40,808 bases of DNA from an uncultured Verrucomicrobia subdivision 3 bacterium (GCA_903842235.1 CAIMLG010000196.1:1-40808); one strand, 5' to 3'; positions 23,595 to 32,819 are shown, counted from the stretch's first letter. Notes: a model not told the origin generated them from the letters alone. Numbers and translations are program-made.

Positions 23595-26108
23595 TCAACT
23601 CGCCACAGCGCCGGCGGTGGCCGGCTTTTGGGCGAACACCAGCTTGTCTTTGTCAGCGGTGACCACGATGAGTTCGCCTTCGTGCAGGGCACCCTTGAGG
23701 ATTTCCTCGGCGAGTGGGTCTTCGAAATATTTCTCCACGGCGCGGCGCATGGGGCGGGCGCCGTATTGCGGGTCGTAGCCTTTCTCGACGAGCAAATCCT
23801 TCGCCTGGTCGTCCAGCTCGAGCCGGAGGTTTTTCTTGCGGAGGCGTTCAAGCACTTTTTCCACTTCCAAACTCAGGATGGCAATGAGGTCGGGCTTGGT
23901 GAAGGAGCGGAAGACAATCAGATCATCCAGGCGGTTCAGGAATTCGGGCCGGAAAGTCTTCTTGGCCTCTTCGAGAACGCGTTCGCGGGCTTTTTCGTAG
24001 CTGCCCTCGTCGGTGATGGGCGCAAAACCCATCGTGGAGGATTTGCGCAGGGTGTCGGACCCGATGTTCGAGGTCATCAGGATGATGGTGTTGCGGAAAT
24101 TCACCACGCGCCCCATGCTGTCGGTCAGTTTGCCTTCTTCGAGAATCTGCAAGAGCATGTTCCAGACATCGGAATGGGCTTTCTCAATCTCGTCAAAGAG
24201 GACGACGGAATAGGGATTGCGCCGCACTTTCTCGGGGAGTTGGCCGCCCTCTTCGTAGCCCACGTAGCCGGGCGGGGAGCCGACGAGGCGGGAGACGTTG
24301 AACTTCTCCATGTATTCGCTCATGTCGAGCTGGATGAGCGATTTGCTGTCGCCAAACATCTGCTCGGCGAGGGTTTTCGCCAACAGGGTCTTGCCCACGC
24401 CGGTGGGGCCGAGCAGCAGAAAGGTGCCGATCGGGCGGCGCGGATCTTTCAAATCGGCGCGCGAGCGGCGGAGGGCCTTGCACAGCGAGGAAACCGCCTC
24501 GCGCTGGCCCACGACGACTGTTTCCATCTCGACTTCCACGGTGAGCAGCCGCTGCATCTCGCCTTGCCCCATGCGCTGGAGCGGGATGCCGGTCCACTTG
24601 GAGACGACATGTAAAATTTCTTCTTCGCCGACCACGACGCGTTTTTCGTCGCCCCTGGCACGCCATTCCTTGAGCAAGGTTTCGGTTTTTTCCTTCGCCT
24701 GCTTTTCGTTGTCACGCATCTGGGCGGCGCCTTCGAAATCCTGATTCTTGATGGCGGCTTCTTTCTTGTCCTTGATCTGCTCAATCTCGGCTTCCATGGC
24801 CTTGATTTCCGGCGGGCGCGTCATAGTGGCGATGCGGGCGCGGGAACCAGCCTCGTCCAGCACGTCAATCGCTTTGTCCGGGAGGAACCGGTCGGTGATG
24901 TAACGGTCGGAAAGCTTGACCGCCGCCTCGACGGCTGAATCGGTGAACTCTGCCTTGTGGTGCTCCTCGTATTTGCGGCGGAGCCCCTTCAAAATCTCGA
25001 TGGCGTCATCAATAGACGGGGCCTCCACCTTCACCGATTGGAACCGGCGCTCCAGTGCAGCGTCTTTCTCAATGTATTTGCGGTATTCATTCAGCGTGGT
25101 GGCACCGATGCATTGCATTTCGCCACGGGAGAGCGTGGGCTTGATGATATTGCTGGCGTCCATCGTGCCTTCGGCGGAACCGGCGCCGACGATGGTGTGC
25201 AATTCGTCAATGAAAAGAATGACGTTCTTCGCGCGGCGAATTTCGTCCATGACCGCCTTGATGCGTTCCTCGAACTGGCCGCGATACTTGGTGCCAGCCA
25301 CCATGAGCGCCAGATCAAGCGTAATCACCCGCTTCTGCAAAAGGATCTCGGGCACGTTTCCCGCCACAATTTCCTGCGCGAGCCCTTCCACGATGGCGGT
25401 TTTGCCCACGCCGGCCTCGCCGAGGAGGACTGGGTTGTTCTTCGTGCGGCGGCAGAGCACCTGAATGACCCGCTCGATTTCGCTTTTGCGGCCAATGACG
25501 GGATCCATTTCGCCTTTGCGGGCAATTTCCGTAAGGTCGCGGCCAAAGGCCTTGAGGGCGGGGGTTTTGACTTCGCCTTTTTTTTCACCAGCAGCGGTGG
25601 GTTGCGGTTTTTCGCCGGCTTCAGCGGGCGGGGCTTCCTCACCCGGCTGGCTGGCGAAATTGGGGTCCAATTCCTTCAAAATTTCCTGGCGGCATTGCTC
25701 AATATCCACATCCAGAGCCCGCAGCACCTTGGCCGCAACGCCGTCGCCCTCGCGCAACAAGCCGAGCAGCAGATGTTCAGTGCCGACATAGGTGTGGTTG
25801 AGGTTCTTTGCCTCCTTCTGGGCCAGCGCAATGACCTTCTTAACGCGCGGGGTGTAGGGAATATTGCCGATCATCTTCTGATCGGGGCCGGTGCCGACCT
25901 GCTTCTCCACCTCCATGCGGACGGTTTCCAGGTCCAAGCCCATCTTCTGGATGACATTGACGGCCACACCCTGCCCTAGTTTGATCAGCCCCAGGAGCAA
26001 ATGCTCCGTGCCGAGGAAATTATGATTTAGACGGTCGGCTTCCTTCCGCGCCAGCGCCAGCACCTGCTGGGCGCGCGGAGTGAAATTGCTCATGGCTTCA
26101 TCGCTCAT
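23595..26108 (-). CDS. clpC: ATP-dependent Clp protease ATP-binding subunit ClpC
   Basis: ClpC is the Hsp100 unfoldase that feeds ClpP. The protein has 837 residues. Two Clp N-repeats (about 8-75 and 85-150), AAA+ domain 1 with GEAGVGKT and [10 protein letters not shown], a middle region with a UVR motif ([17 protein letters not shown]), and AAA+ domain 2 with GPTGVGKT are visible. The UVR motif and N-repeats mark ClpC rather than ClpB. The ATG at 26108 is chosen; an alternative ATG at 26093 also fits. It follows mcsA and mcsB in a likely operon, so targeting by phosphoarginine tagging is expected (known for Bacillus, inferred here). Confidence 0.95.
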   Translation of the reverse strand: MSDEAMSNFTPRAQQVLALARKEADRLNHNFLGTEHLLLGLIKLGQGVAVNVIQKMGLDLETVRMEVEKQVGTGPDQKMIGNIPYTPRVKKVIALAQKEAKNLNHTYVGTEHLLLGLLREGDGVAAKVLRALDVDIEQCRQEILKELDPNFASQPGEEAPPAEAGEKPQPTAAGEKKGEVKTPALKAFGRDLTEIARKGEMDPVIGRKSEIERVIQVLCRRTKNNPVLLGEAGVGKTAIVEGLAQEIVAGNVPEILLQKRVITLDLALMVAGTKYRGQFEERIKAVMDEIRRAKNVILFIDELHTIVGAGSAEGTMDASNIIKPTLSRGEMQCIGATTLNEYRKYIEKDAALERRFQSVKVEAPSIDDAIEILKGLRRKYEEHHKAEFTDSAVEAAVKLSDRYITDRFLPDKAIDVLDEAGSRARIATMTRPPEIKAMEAEIEQIKDKKEAAIKNQDFEGAAQMRDNEKQAKEKTETLLKEWRARGDEKRVVVGEEEILHVVSKWTGIPLQRMGQGEMQRLLTVEVEMETVVVGQREAVSSLCKALRRSRADLKDPRRPIGTFLLLGPTGVGKTLLAKTLAEQMFGDSKSLIQLDMSEYMEKFNVSRLVGSPPGYVGYEEGGQLPEKVRRNPYSVVLFDEIEKAHSDVWNMLLQILEEGKLTDSMGRVVNFRNTIILMTSNIGSDTLRKSSTMGFAPITDEGSYEKARERVLEEAKKTFRPEFLNRLDDLIVFRSFTKPDLIAILSLEVEKVLERLRKKNLRLELDDQAKDLLVEKGYDPQYGARPMRRAVEKYFEDPLAEEILKGALHEGELIVVTADKDKLVFAQKPATAGAVAS

Positions 26109-26156
26109 ACTCAGCTATTTTGCTACGAGCAGCGCGGTTTGTCCAATCCCGAGCGA

Positions 26157-27230
26157 CTATTTCGTTACCGGGCGACTGACCGACTTCAACTGCTCGCGCA
26201 CCATGTCGGCGCGCAGAAGATCGCGTTCCTCGGCGGTGAGCTTGTCCGAAACCTGCTTCTGAAGATGCGCCGGTTGCGTGGTTAAAAACAACTCATCCAC
26301 GAGCCCGCGCTGCGTGCCGGGGAACATTGCCATATCCACCCCCAGCCGCAGCAGGGAAAGCAGGTTCATCGTTTCCTTGGAAGAAATGCTGTGCGCGTTG
26401 GCCAGAACGCCATAGGCGCGTCCGATATGGTTGTAAACCACCTTGGGCTTCTTCTCCATCAGCATCTGCCGCGCATTTTCCTCGTGCTCAACGATCTGTC
26501 CCAGGACCTTTTCTAATCGCTCGACAATGACCGTCTCACTCTCGCCTAACGTCATCTGGTTGGAAACTTGAAAAACATTCCCCAAGGCCTCCGTGCCTTC
26601 GCCGTAAAGCCCGCGAACTGCGAGGCCCAGCTTGTTGACGGACTGAATAATCGGGTTAATCTGCTCACCGAGGACCAGCCCCGGCAGATGCAGCATGGCG
26701 CTGACGCGGATACCCGTGCCCAGATTGGTCGGGCAGGCCGTCAAATAGCCCAGCCCATCGTCGAAAGCGTAATTCAACTTCTTTTCCAGAGCGGAATCCA
26801 GCTTGTCAATGGCCAGCCACGCCTCACGCGTCTGAAATCCCGGCCGCAGCGCCTGCATCCGCAAATGATCCTCCTCGTTGATCAGCACACAGAATGATTC
26901 CGCACGATCCACCACCAATCCGCTCCCGACACTTTTGGCGGCATGCTCGCGGCTGATGAGATGGCGCTCGACGAGGAGCTGCTTGTCCAGCGCGGTCAAA
27001 TTATCCATCGCCTCGCCAAAGGAATCCGCCATCTCCGGCAGCGCGCTGACCGCCGGCAAGATGGTTTCAAGGATTTTTACGCGCTCGGGCTTCTTGGCCC
27101 AACCGGGGAAGGCGTGTTCGCGGAGATTGCGGGCCAGCCGCACACGACTGGACATCACAATGCGATCATGCGGCCCGTGCCGGTGCGTGGCCTCGGCGGG
27201 TGAACAGAGAAATTGGTGGATATCCTTCAT
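26157..27230 (-). CDS. mcsB: Protein arginine kinase McsB
   Basis: McsB phosphorylates arginine residues and thereby marks proteins for ClpCP. The protein has 357 residues, and the phosphagen-kinase fold shows S-S-R-V-R-L-A-R-N-L at the N-terminus, E-D-H-L-R-M-Q near 133, and the active-site cysteine in T-A-C-P-T-N-L-G-T-G. The C-terminal part contains the L-G-V-D segment typical of McsB (M-A-M-F-P-G). The ATG at 27230 directly follows the mcsA stop with one base between, and clpC follows 48 bases further on. The order mcsA-mcsB-clpC matches Bacillus except that ctsR is missing. Confidence 0.93.
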   Translation of the reverse strand: MKDIHQFLCSPAEATHRHGPHDRIVMSSRVRLARNLREHAFPGWAKKPERVKILETILPAVSALPEMADSFGEAMDNLTALDKQLLVERHLISREHAAKSVGSGLVVDRAESFCVLINEEDHLRMQALRPGFQTREAWLAIDKLDSALEKKLNYAFDDGLGYLTACPTNLGTGIRVSAMLHLPGLVLGEQINPIIQSVNKLGLAVRGLYGEGTEALGNVFQVSNQMTLGESETVIVERLEKVLGQIVEHEENARQMLMEKKPKVVYNHIGRAYGVLANAHSISSKETMNLLSLLRLGVDMAMFPGTQRGLVDELFLTTQPAHLQKQVSDKLTAEERDLLRADMVREQLKSVSRPVTK

Positions 27231-27231
27231 G

Positions 27232-27738
27232 TCAACGTGACTTGGCCGGAGCTGCGCCGGTCATGGCCTTGATTTCATCGCGAAATTCCGCGGCCGTTTC
27301 GTAATCCTCCTCGCCAATCGCCTTGGCCAGTTTTTTCTGGAGGGACTTGAGGCGGTCGCCCAGCTCGCGCGTCTTGCGCAAGTTCTCCGGCGCCTTGCCC
27401 ACGTGCCGCGTCCCTTTATGCATGGTCTTGAGCAGGCCGCCCAAGCCTTCCGCGAACGTCTGGTAACATTGCGGGCAGCCGAGCCGGCCGGATTTCTTAA
27501 AATCAGCCTGGGAAAACCCGCAGCGCGGGCATTTGACCTCGGCCGCGCCGGCCGACGCATCCAGTTCTTGGGAGGCGCCCAAGCCCAGCATCAAATCCGC
27601 CATGGCGAAGCTGGTCGGGTCATTGACGCCCTTGGCCTTCGCGCAGTCTTCGCACAGATCCAGCTTCTGCATCTTTTCCCCCACGATCTGGGTCAGATGC
27701 ACGGTCGCCGGCTTTTCCTTGCATACGCAGCATTGCAT
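27232..27738 (-). CDS. mcsA: McsA-like zinc-binding UVR-domain protein
   Basis: McsA is the activator and adaptor of the McsB kinase. The 168-residue protein has four cysteine pairs (MQCCVCKEK, CEDC, CPRCGF, CPQC), expected to bind two zinc ions, and a C-terminal UVR motif with L-Q-K-K-L-A-K-A-I-G-E-E-D-Y-E-T-A-A. The ATG at 27738 starts right at the first cysteine pair; an extension to 27819 would add 27 unrelated residues that overlap the promoter. It is the first gene of the mcsA-mcsB-clpC operon. Confidence 0.9.
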   Translation of the reverse strand: MQCCVCKEKPATVHLTQIVGEKMQKLDLCEDCAKAKGVNDPTSFAMADLMLGLGASQELDASAGAAEVKCPRCGFSQADFKKSGRLGCPQCYQTFAEGLGGLLKTMHKGTRHVGKAPENLRKTRELGDRLKSLQKKLAKAIGEEDYETAAEFRDEIKAMTGAAPAKSR

Positions 27739-27810
27739 AATTAGTTCAGAAACCGTGGTCGGGATGCAGCGTTGAATCAACACCGCAAAAATGAAACGGT
27801 CCGTATTCAT

Positions 27811-27839
27811 TAAATACAATGCCCGCGCGGGAATTGCAA
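27811..27839 (-). promoter_or_regulatory. Promoter of the mcsA-mcsB-clpC operon with internal palindrome
   Basis: On the minus strand, TTGCAA (27839-27834), a 17-base spacer and TATTTA (27816-27811) precede mcsA by about 70 bases; TTTAAT two bases further on is an alternative -10 with a 19-base spacer. The spacer contains the perfect palindrome CCCGCGCGGG (27822-27831), a possible operator. It does not resemble the direct-repeat CtsR box of Bacillus. Confidence 0.45.
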
Positions 27840-27875
27840 AAAAATAGCACGTCCAACCCCAACCCGCCGCGCCGC

Positions 27876-28946
27876 TCAGATCTTGACCTTGAACGATTCC
27901 CCTGGCCGCAGCGACTGAACAAAAGCTGCCAGCAGCTGCGGAATCAGCTCCAGATCCTTCAGGCTCACGACTTCCACGGGCGAATGCATATAGCGGTTGG
28001 GCAGGCTGATGAGCGCGCTGGCGATGCCGCCGCGCGTCCAGAAAATCACGTCCGTGTCCGTGCCGCTGCTGGCCGACATGGCCTCGTGCTGGAGCGGCAG
28101 TTTCTTTTTCGCAGCGACTGCTTCCAGCCGCTTGACGACGGCGGGATGATTACAGCCGCCATGCGTGAGCGCCGGGCCTGAGCCAACCTTGATGTCGCCG
28201 TGCTGCGCCTTGCTCACCGTCGGATAATCCGTGGCGTGCGTCACATCCACCACCAGCGCCACATCGGGATGCAGCGAATACGCAATCTGGCGCGCGCCCA
28301 GCAGGCCGACTTCTTCCTGCACGTTGGAAACGGCGCAGACCTCGCAATGCAATTTCACTTTGGATTCCTTGAGCAACCGCAGCGTTTCCGCCACGGCAAA
28401 GGTGCCGATGCGATTATCAAACGCCCGCGCCACCGCGAGGTCGCCGCGCAAAATATCAAATTCATCGGTCAACGTGATAGGATCACCCACGCGAACCAGC
28501 TTCTCCGCTTCTTTCCGGCTTGCCACGCCGATATCGATGAAGATGTCGTGAATTTTCGGCAGCTTGGAATCGCCCTCCTGCTTGGTCAGATGCGGCGCGA
28601 CGTTGCCCACCACGCCTTTGACCGGGCCGGTCCGGGTGTGAATGGCGATGCGTTGGGCCTTGGTGATGGCGGCATCAATGCCGCCCATGCGGCGGACGTA
28701 GATGAAGCCGTTGTCGTCGATATAATTCACCGCCATCGCGATCTCATCCGCGTGCGCCGCGAGCATGATGCGCGGACCGCCGCCTTTATTCAGCACCGCC
28801 ACGCAATTGCCATAGGCATCGGAAAACGTCTCCTCGGCAAACTTGCCAGCGTAACCGAGCCAGACCCGCTGGCCGCGAGTTTCGTGGCCGGTGGGGCTGG
28901 GCGTGTTGACGAGGGTTCGGAGAAAATAGAGAGAAGCTTCGCGCAT
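27876..28946 (-). CDS. M42-family metallo-aminopeptidase
   Basis: This is a dinuclear-metal aminopeptidase of the glutamyl/TET aminopeptidase family (356 residues). Metal and catalytic residues appear in order: H65-A-D (L-A-A-H-A-D-E-I-A), R-A-F-D-N-R, Q-E-E-V-G-L-L-G-A, V-V-D-V-T-H and R-Y-M-H-S-P-V-E. Both active-site acidic residues are thus in place. Such enzymes form large tetrahedral particles that trim peptides from proteolysis, which fits its position upstream of mcsA-mcsB-clpC (inference). The ATG at 28946 (MREASLYFLRTLVN) is preferred to a TTG at 28970. Nothing suggests export. Confidence 0.9.
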   Translation of the reverse strand: MREASLYFLRTLVNTPSPTGHETRGQRVWLGYAGKFAEETFSDAYGNCVAVLNKGGGPRIMLAAHADEIAMAVNYIDDNGFIYVRRMGGIDAAITKAQRIAIHTRTGPVKGVVGNVAPHLTKQEGDSKLPKIHDIFIDIGVASRKEAEKLVRVGDPITLTDEFDILRGDLAVARAFDNRIGTFAVAETLRLLKESKVKLHCEVCAVSNVQEEVGLLGARQIAYSLHPDVALVVDVTHATDYPTVSKAQHGDIKVGSGPALTHGGCNHPAVVKRLEAVAAKKKLPLQHEAMSASSGTDTDVIFWTRGGIASALISLPNRYMHSPVEVVSLKDLELIPQLLAAFVQSLRPGESFKVKI

Positions 28947-29052
28947 GGCCAAAAATAGGCGTACCGACAAAAAACGGAAAGCGTATTTTATGTCGGATTA
29001 CCGACGGTCAAGCCGGACGCGAGCCAGCCACCGAAGTCCCAACGCGTTGCGC

Positions 29053-30135
29053 TCAAGGTGTAAGATTGATCTTCTCGCCAGAGATCACTTTTTCAAGACG
29101 AACCAAATCCTTGCGAATTTCCAAGCAACAAATGGTCGTTTCAAAGCCATTGATTTTCACCGTAAACCGGTCGCCAGCATGAACTGTCTGGCGGTTGATG
29201 ATAGCTACCGGAGGCCTCGCCCACAAAACCCCCTGGAGTTTGATGGTTTTCGGGACAGAATCGACCACGGAAGCGGGCATAGCCGCCGACACCCGAACAT
29301 CCGGTTGGGTGTCTGGCTTAGCGGTTAGTGGGGGTGGCGGCATCTTGACATCTCGGATCTCCTCCAAATGACCGGCTCGTAATTCCGCCGATACGCCGTA
29401 TTGCATCCAATCAAGGATTTGGTCAAATCCATAATGTTGCTCCGCCGCGATGAACAAATCCACTTGCCCCCGAGTGTAATGGTTCAAGAGGGTAAATTTC
29501 TTTTGTCCGTTTTGATTTTGAAAATCCATTAAGAGGTAGGCTACCAGTTCGCAAAAACCTTCTTCCGCATTCCGCGACAGACAACTTCGCCGTTCCAGCG
29601 ACACGTTGTCTCCAATCCAAGCATGGGTGTATTCGTGCGCGGCCGTTGCCTGAAGTTCCACCAATGGTAGGCCGGTAAGCAGGCGCATCATGTAAAGTTG
29701 CGGAACCGTTCGGGGATTCGTCATGATACAGCCAAGCAAATTTGGACTTTCAAAATCATATCCGCCCGGCTGAAACATCTGATCCACGTCAATCCGATCA
29801 AGAACAGTTACGATTACATTGGTGGGAAAGGCCGTGTAGCGGGAGAATCGTTTATCCAGATCATCCCTGATTTCGGTGGCAATTCGCTGAGCTTCCGGCG
29901 CCGTCAGCACCGCAGTTTTTCCATCACGGGCGCAAAGTTGACGACCGTCGGACAATTCAACACCTTTATTCGGCTTAACCGGAAGGCTGCATATGAAGCA
30001 ACGCGGCAAGGTAATGCAATTCGAACAAATCACCTGCGTTTGGCTGGTGGCTTTGTCGGTGAAGAGATAAACCGTGCCGTCAATCGATTGATTACAGGTG
30101 GAGCAGACATCCTGCGCCACGGCCGCCGCCGACAA
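29053..30135 (-). CDS. LIM-like zinc finger plus DA1-like metallopeptidase, signal peptide interrupted upstream
   Basis: The 360 visible residues contain two parts. At 11-71 there are four ligand pairs, C-S-T-C, C-S-N-C, C-F-I-C and C-A-R-D, spaced like a LIM zinc finger including the C-x2-D final pair. At 167-193 there is H-E-Y-T-H-A-W and, about 20 residues on, E-E-G-F-C-E-L, the pattern of the DA1 peptidase domain (zinc HExxH with downstream Glu). LIM plus DA1-like peptidase is the layout known from plant DA1. The C-terminal 120 residues are unassigned, with a proline-rich linker (M-P-P-P-P-L). The reading frame opens at a TTG (30135) directly after an in-frame TGA; in the same frame 20 codons upstream an ATG starts a good signal peptide. 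The true start and activity are therefore unclear. Confidence 0.7.
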   Translation of the reverse strand: MSAAAVAQDVCSTCNQSIDGTVYLFTDKATSQTQVICSNCITLPRCFICSLPVKPNKGVELSDGRQLCARDGKTAVLTAPEAQRIATEIRDDLDKRFSRYTAFPTNVIVTVLDRIDVDQMFQPGGYDFESPNLLGCIMTNPRTVPQLYMMRLLTGLPLVELQATAAHEYTHAWIGDNVSLERRSCLSRNAEEGFCELVAYLLMDFQNQNGQKKFTLLNHYTRGQVDLFIAAEQHYGFDQILDWMQYGVSAELRAGHLEEIRDVKMPPPPLTAKPDTQPDVRVSAAMPASVVDSVPKTIKLQGVLWARPPVAIINRQTVHAGDRFTVKINGFETTICCLEIRKDLVRLEKVISGEKINLTP

Positions 30136-30195
30136 TCACGCTGCTAAAATGGTAAGGGAAAGCCCTTTCCTAAAACATTTTCCCAATGCCTGCAT
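30136..30195 (-). other. Signal-peptide segment with in-frame TGA, 5' part of the DA1-like gene
   Basis: From the ATG at 30195 the frame reads MQALGKCFRKGLSLTILAA, then TGA (30138-30136), then L-S-A-A-A-V-A-Q and the CSTC finger. Without the stop this is a textbook n-region, hydrophobic core and A-V-A-Q cleavage site. A single base change (for example TGG or CGA to TGA), a sequencing error, or recoding could explain it. Confidence 0.7.
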
Positions 30196-30225
30196 CGTTT
30201 GACTATTGCAAAAAATTAGTGCCGC

Positions 30226-30262
30226 AAAAGAAAAAACGCGGAGAATTTCTTCACCGCGTTTT
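30226..30262 (-). terminator. Rho-independent terminator after transketolase
   Basis: Read on the minus strand, AAAACGCGG (30262-30254) and CCGCGTTTT (30241-30233) form a 9-bp stem with a 12-base loop, followed by further T residues (TTC TTTT). It lies 38 bases past the transketolase stop. Confidence 0.85.
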
Positions 30263-30299
30263 GGAAACCACAGGGCGCACTAGATGCCCAGGCAATTTT

Positions 30300-32132
30300 T
30301 TACAGCGCTTTGACCTTCTTCACAATCGCCGCCGCATCAATGCCGAACGCGGCCATCAGTTCCACGGCGTGACCAGAGCGGGGGATGCCGTTCACGGCGA
30401 GCTTGTGAACTTTGACGCCTTCGCAGCTCAATTCACCGGCGACGGCATCGCCCAAGCCGCCTTCGGAATAATGATCTTCCACCGTGATGACGGTGTTATT
30501 GGTCTTCTTCGCCGCAGCGAGAATTTCCTTTTTGCCCAGCGGCTTGATGCTGTATGCGTCCACGACCGTGAGGTTGATGCCTTCGGCTTTCAATTGGTCC
30601 GCCGCTTTCAGCGCCTCAAACAGCGTGACGCCGGCCGCGACAACGGTGGCTTTGGTGCCTTCGCGCAGCACTTTGGCGCCGCCGATGGGGAATTGCTCAT
30701 CGTTGCCGTAGATGACCGGCGTCTTCGGCCGCGAGGTGCGGAGAAAGCACACGCCTTTGACCTGCGTCATCTGCTCCACCAGTTTTTCAGTGGCCACCGC
30801 GTCGCTCGGATACAAAACCGTCGAGCCAACCACGGAGCGCATCAGGGCGAGGTCTTCCAGCGCCATCTGCGACGGGCCGTCCTCGCCAATGCTGATGCCG
30901 ACGTGCGAGCCGACCAGCTTCAAGTTCGATTGCGAAATACCGGCGACGCGGATCTGATCCGCCGCGCGGGTGAAGAACGCCGCAAAGGTCGAGGCAAACG
31001 GCACATGGCCGCGGGTGCCAAAGCCGATGGCCACCGCCACGAGATTTTGTTCCGCAATGAAACATTCGGTGAACCGATCCGGGAATTGCTTGGAAAATTT
31101 CTCGGCGTAAGTGGAGTTCTTCGTGTCGCCGTCCATGGCGACAACGCGGGGATCCGCTTCGCCCAGGCGGACGAGGGCGGCCCCGTAAGCTTCGCGGGTG
31201 GCCACCAGGTCACCGAGTTTGTAGCTGATGGCCGGATAGCTCGCGGGCGCCGCCAGGTTCGGAGCGGGCAGCGCAGTCGGCGCAGGAATCGCCACCCCGA
31301 GGCCGGATTTGGCACTGGGCTGAAGTTCGGCAATGGCTTTGGCGGCTTCTTCCGCATTCAGCGCCTTGCCGTGCCAGTTGTCCTTGTCTTGAATGAAGGA
31401 AACGCCCGCGCCCTTGTAGGTCTTGGCAATAATGACCAGCGGCCGTTCATCCAGGCCCACGCCGCTCAACACTTCCATGATTTCTTCCATGTCATGGCCG
31501 TCGTCGAGCGTTTCCACGCGCCAGCCAAAGGCTTCAAAACGCTTGGCATAAACGCCGATGTCGTGGCCGAACGCCGTCGCCTGGCTCTGGCCCAGCCGAT
31601 TGGCGTCCACTAGGGCAATGAGGTTGCTCAGCTTGTAAAAACCCGCAAGCGAAGCGGCTTCCCAGACGGCGCCCTCGGCAATTTCGCCATCGCCAAGGAG
31701 CACGTAGGTGTTGTAATCGAGCTTGTCCTGGCGGGCGGCCAGCGCCATGCCCACGCCCACACCGAGACCCTGGCCAAGCGAACCGGTGGCCACGTCCACA
31801 AACGGGAGGCGCGGGGTCGGATGACCTTCGAGATCGTTGCCGAACTGGCGAAGTTTCACCAATTCTGTGACGGGCACAACGCCATTTTCCGCCCACGCGG
31901 CGTAAAGCAGCGGCGCGGCATGACCTTTGGAGAGGATGAAACGGTCGTTGTTATAAAAATGGGGATTCTTGGCGTCATACTTCATATGGCCGAAGAACAA
32001 CGCCGCCACCAGGTCGGCCGCCGACAAGCAGGACGTGGGGTGGCCGCTGCCGGCCGCAGTGGTGGCTTCGATGGAGTGGATGCGCAATTGATTGGCGATC
32101 CCTTTTAGCAATTCAATATCCGTTTCAATCAT
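30300..32132 (-). CDS. tkt: Transketolase
   Basis: This thiamine-diphosphate enzyme moves two-carbon units in the pentose phosphate pathway. The protein has 610 residues, shorter than E. coli TktA (about 660) and closer to the animal-type transketolases. The TPP motif runs from G-D-G-E-I-A-E-G to D-A-N-R, with the S-G-H-P-T and K-G-H-A-A-P histidines at the N-terminus. The pyrimidine domain has D-G-D-T-K-N-S-T and I-A-E-Q-N (catalytic Glu), and the C-terminal domain ends with R-S-G-H-A. The ATG at 32132 and the terminator at 30226-30262 bound a single-gene transcript. A linker rich in Pro and Ala (I-P-A-P-T-A-L-P-A-P) joins the domains near residue 285. Confidence 0.95.
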   Translation of the reverse strand: MIETDIELLKGIANQLRIHSIEATTAAGSGHPTSCLSAADLVAALFFGHMKYDAKNPHFYNNDRFILSKGHAAPLLYAAWAENGVVPVTELVKLRQFGNDLEGHPTPRLPFVDVATGSLGQGLGVGVGMALAARQDKLDYNTYVLLGDGEIAEGAVWEAASLAGFYKLSNLIALVDANRLGQSQATAFGHDIGVYAKRFEAFGWRVETLDDGHDMEEIMEVLSGVGLDERPLVIIAKTYKGAGVSFIQDKDNWHGKALNAEEAAKAIAELQPSAKSGLGVAIPAPTALPAPNLAAPASYPAISYKLGDLVATREAYGAALVRLGEADPRVVAMDGDTKNSTYAEKFSKQFPDRFTECFIAEQNLVAVAIGFGTRGHVPFASTFAAFFTRAADQIRVAGISQSNLKLVGSHVGISIGEDGPSQMALEDLALMRSVVGSTVLYPSDAVATEKLVEQMTQVKGVCFLRTSRPKTPVIYGNDEQFPIGGAKVLREGTKATVVAAGVTLFEALKAADQLKAEGINLTVVDAYSIKPLGKKEILAAAKKTNNTVITVEDHYSEGGLGDAVAGELSCEGVKVHKLAVNGIPRSGHAVELMAAFGIDAAAIVKKVKAL

Positions 32133-32198
32133 AAATTAAGGGCTTGGAGATTACCCGACGGAAGTCGAAAGCCAAGAATGAAAATTGCGGGGCGCCGG

Positions 32199-32819
32199 TC
32201 AGGGTGGCAGCACATGGCCGGAGATGGAGCACGCCGGCAATTCTCCCACCGCATTAAGGGTGTAAGTTCCGCCCGACGGGCAGATGGGAAATACCCCATC
32301 CTTCAAATACGGCAGCAAATTCTCCGCGACCGGGCGGGCGTCATCGCCCAAGTTCTTTTCCAGCGCCCACTGCTGCTTGGCCCCATCCAACTGGCGGAGG
32401 TTGTTAATGCAGGCATTATGCTCAATGACCGCCGCCCCGGCGGCAGCAAGCCGCTGCTTGTCCGACTGCAATTGCTGCAAATGCTCCTGCTGCAACCCCA
32501 GCGCCGTGCGGGCGGTGGCCAGTTGCTGCGCCGTCAGCCGGCTTTCGGCCTGCAATTTGCCGAAGCTGCCTTGTAACGCCGCCAGCTGGTTGGTGACAAT
32601 CTCATATTGCTTGCGGATCCGGGAATTCTCGTCCGCCAGCATCCCTTCGGCGGAAGTCTGTAATTCGGCCAGTCTTGCTTGCGTCACGCGCAGTTGGTGT
32701 TGGGCGGTCCGCGCTTCGGACTGCGCGGCGTCTCGCTCATGGTTGGCCCGGAATAAAAAAATTTCTGCGACTAGCATCAGGGCGAGGCAAACCCAGGCAA
32801 ACCAGCGTTTGAGATTCAT
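32199..32819 (-). CDS. Membrane-anchored coiled-coil protein with pseudopilin-like C-terminal tail
   Basis: This is a 206-residue protein. One N-terminal membrane helix (W-F-A-W-V-C-L-A-L-M-L-V-A-E-I-F-L-F) is followed by about 100 residues of heptad-rich, Gln/Ala/Leu-rich coiled coil. The tail, from about 140 on, reads N-A-C-I-N-N-L-R-Q-L-D-G-A-K-Q-Q-W-A-L-E and later P-Y-L-K-D-G-V-F-P-I-C-P-S-G-G-T-Y-T-L. From memory this tail is the one usually seen directly behind the helix of Verrucomicrobiota pseudopilins, but the FTLIE prepilin signal is absent here. It may interact with a pilin-like assembly (inference). The ATG at 32819 is chosen because the helix follows directly. It lies upstream of transketolase by 66 bases. 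Confidence 0.7.
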   Translation of the reverse strand: MNLKRWFAWVCLALMLVAEIFLFRANHERDAAQSEARTAQHQLRVTQARLAELQTSAEGMLADENSRIRKQYEIVTNQLAALQGSFGKLQAESRLTAQQLATARTALGLQQEHLQQLQSDKQRLAAAGAAVIEHNACINNLRQLDGAKQQWALEKNLGDDARPVAENLLPYLKDGVFPICPSGGTYTLNAVGELPACSISGHVLPP

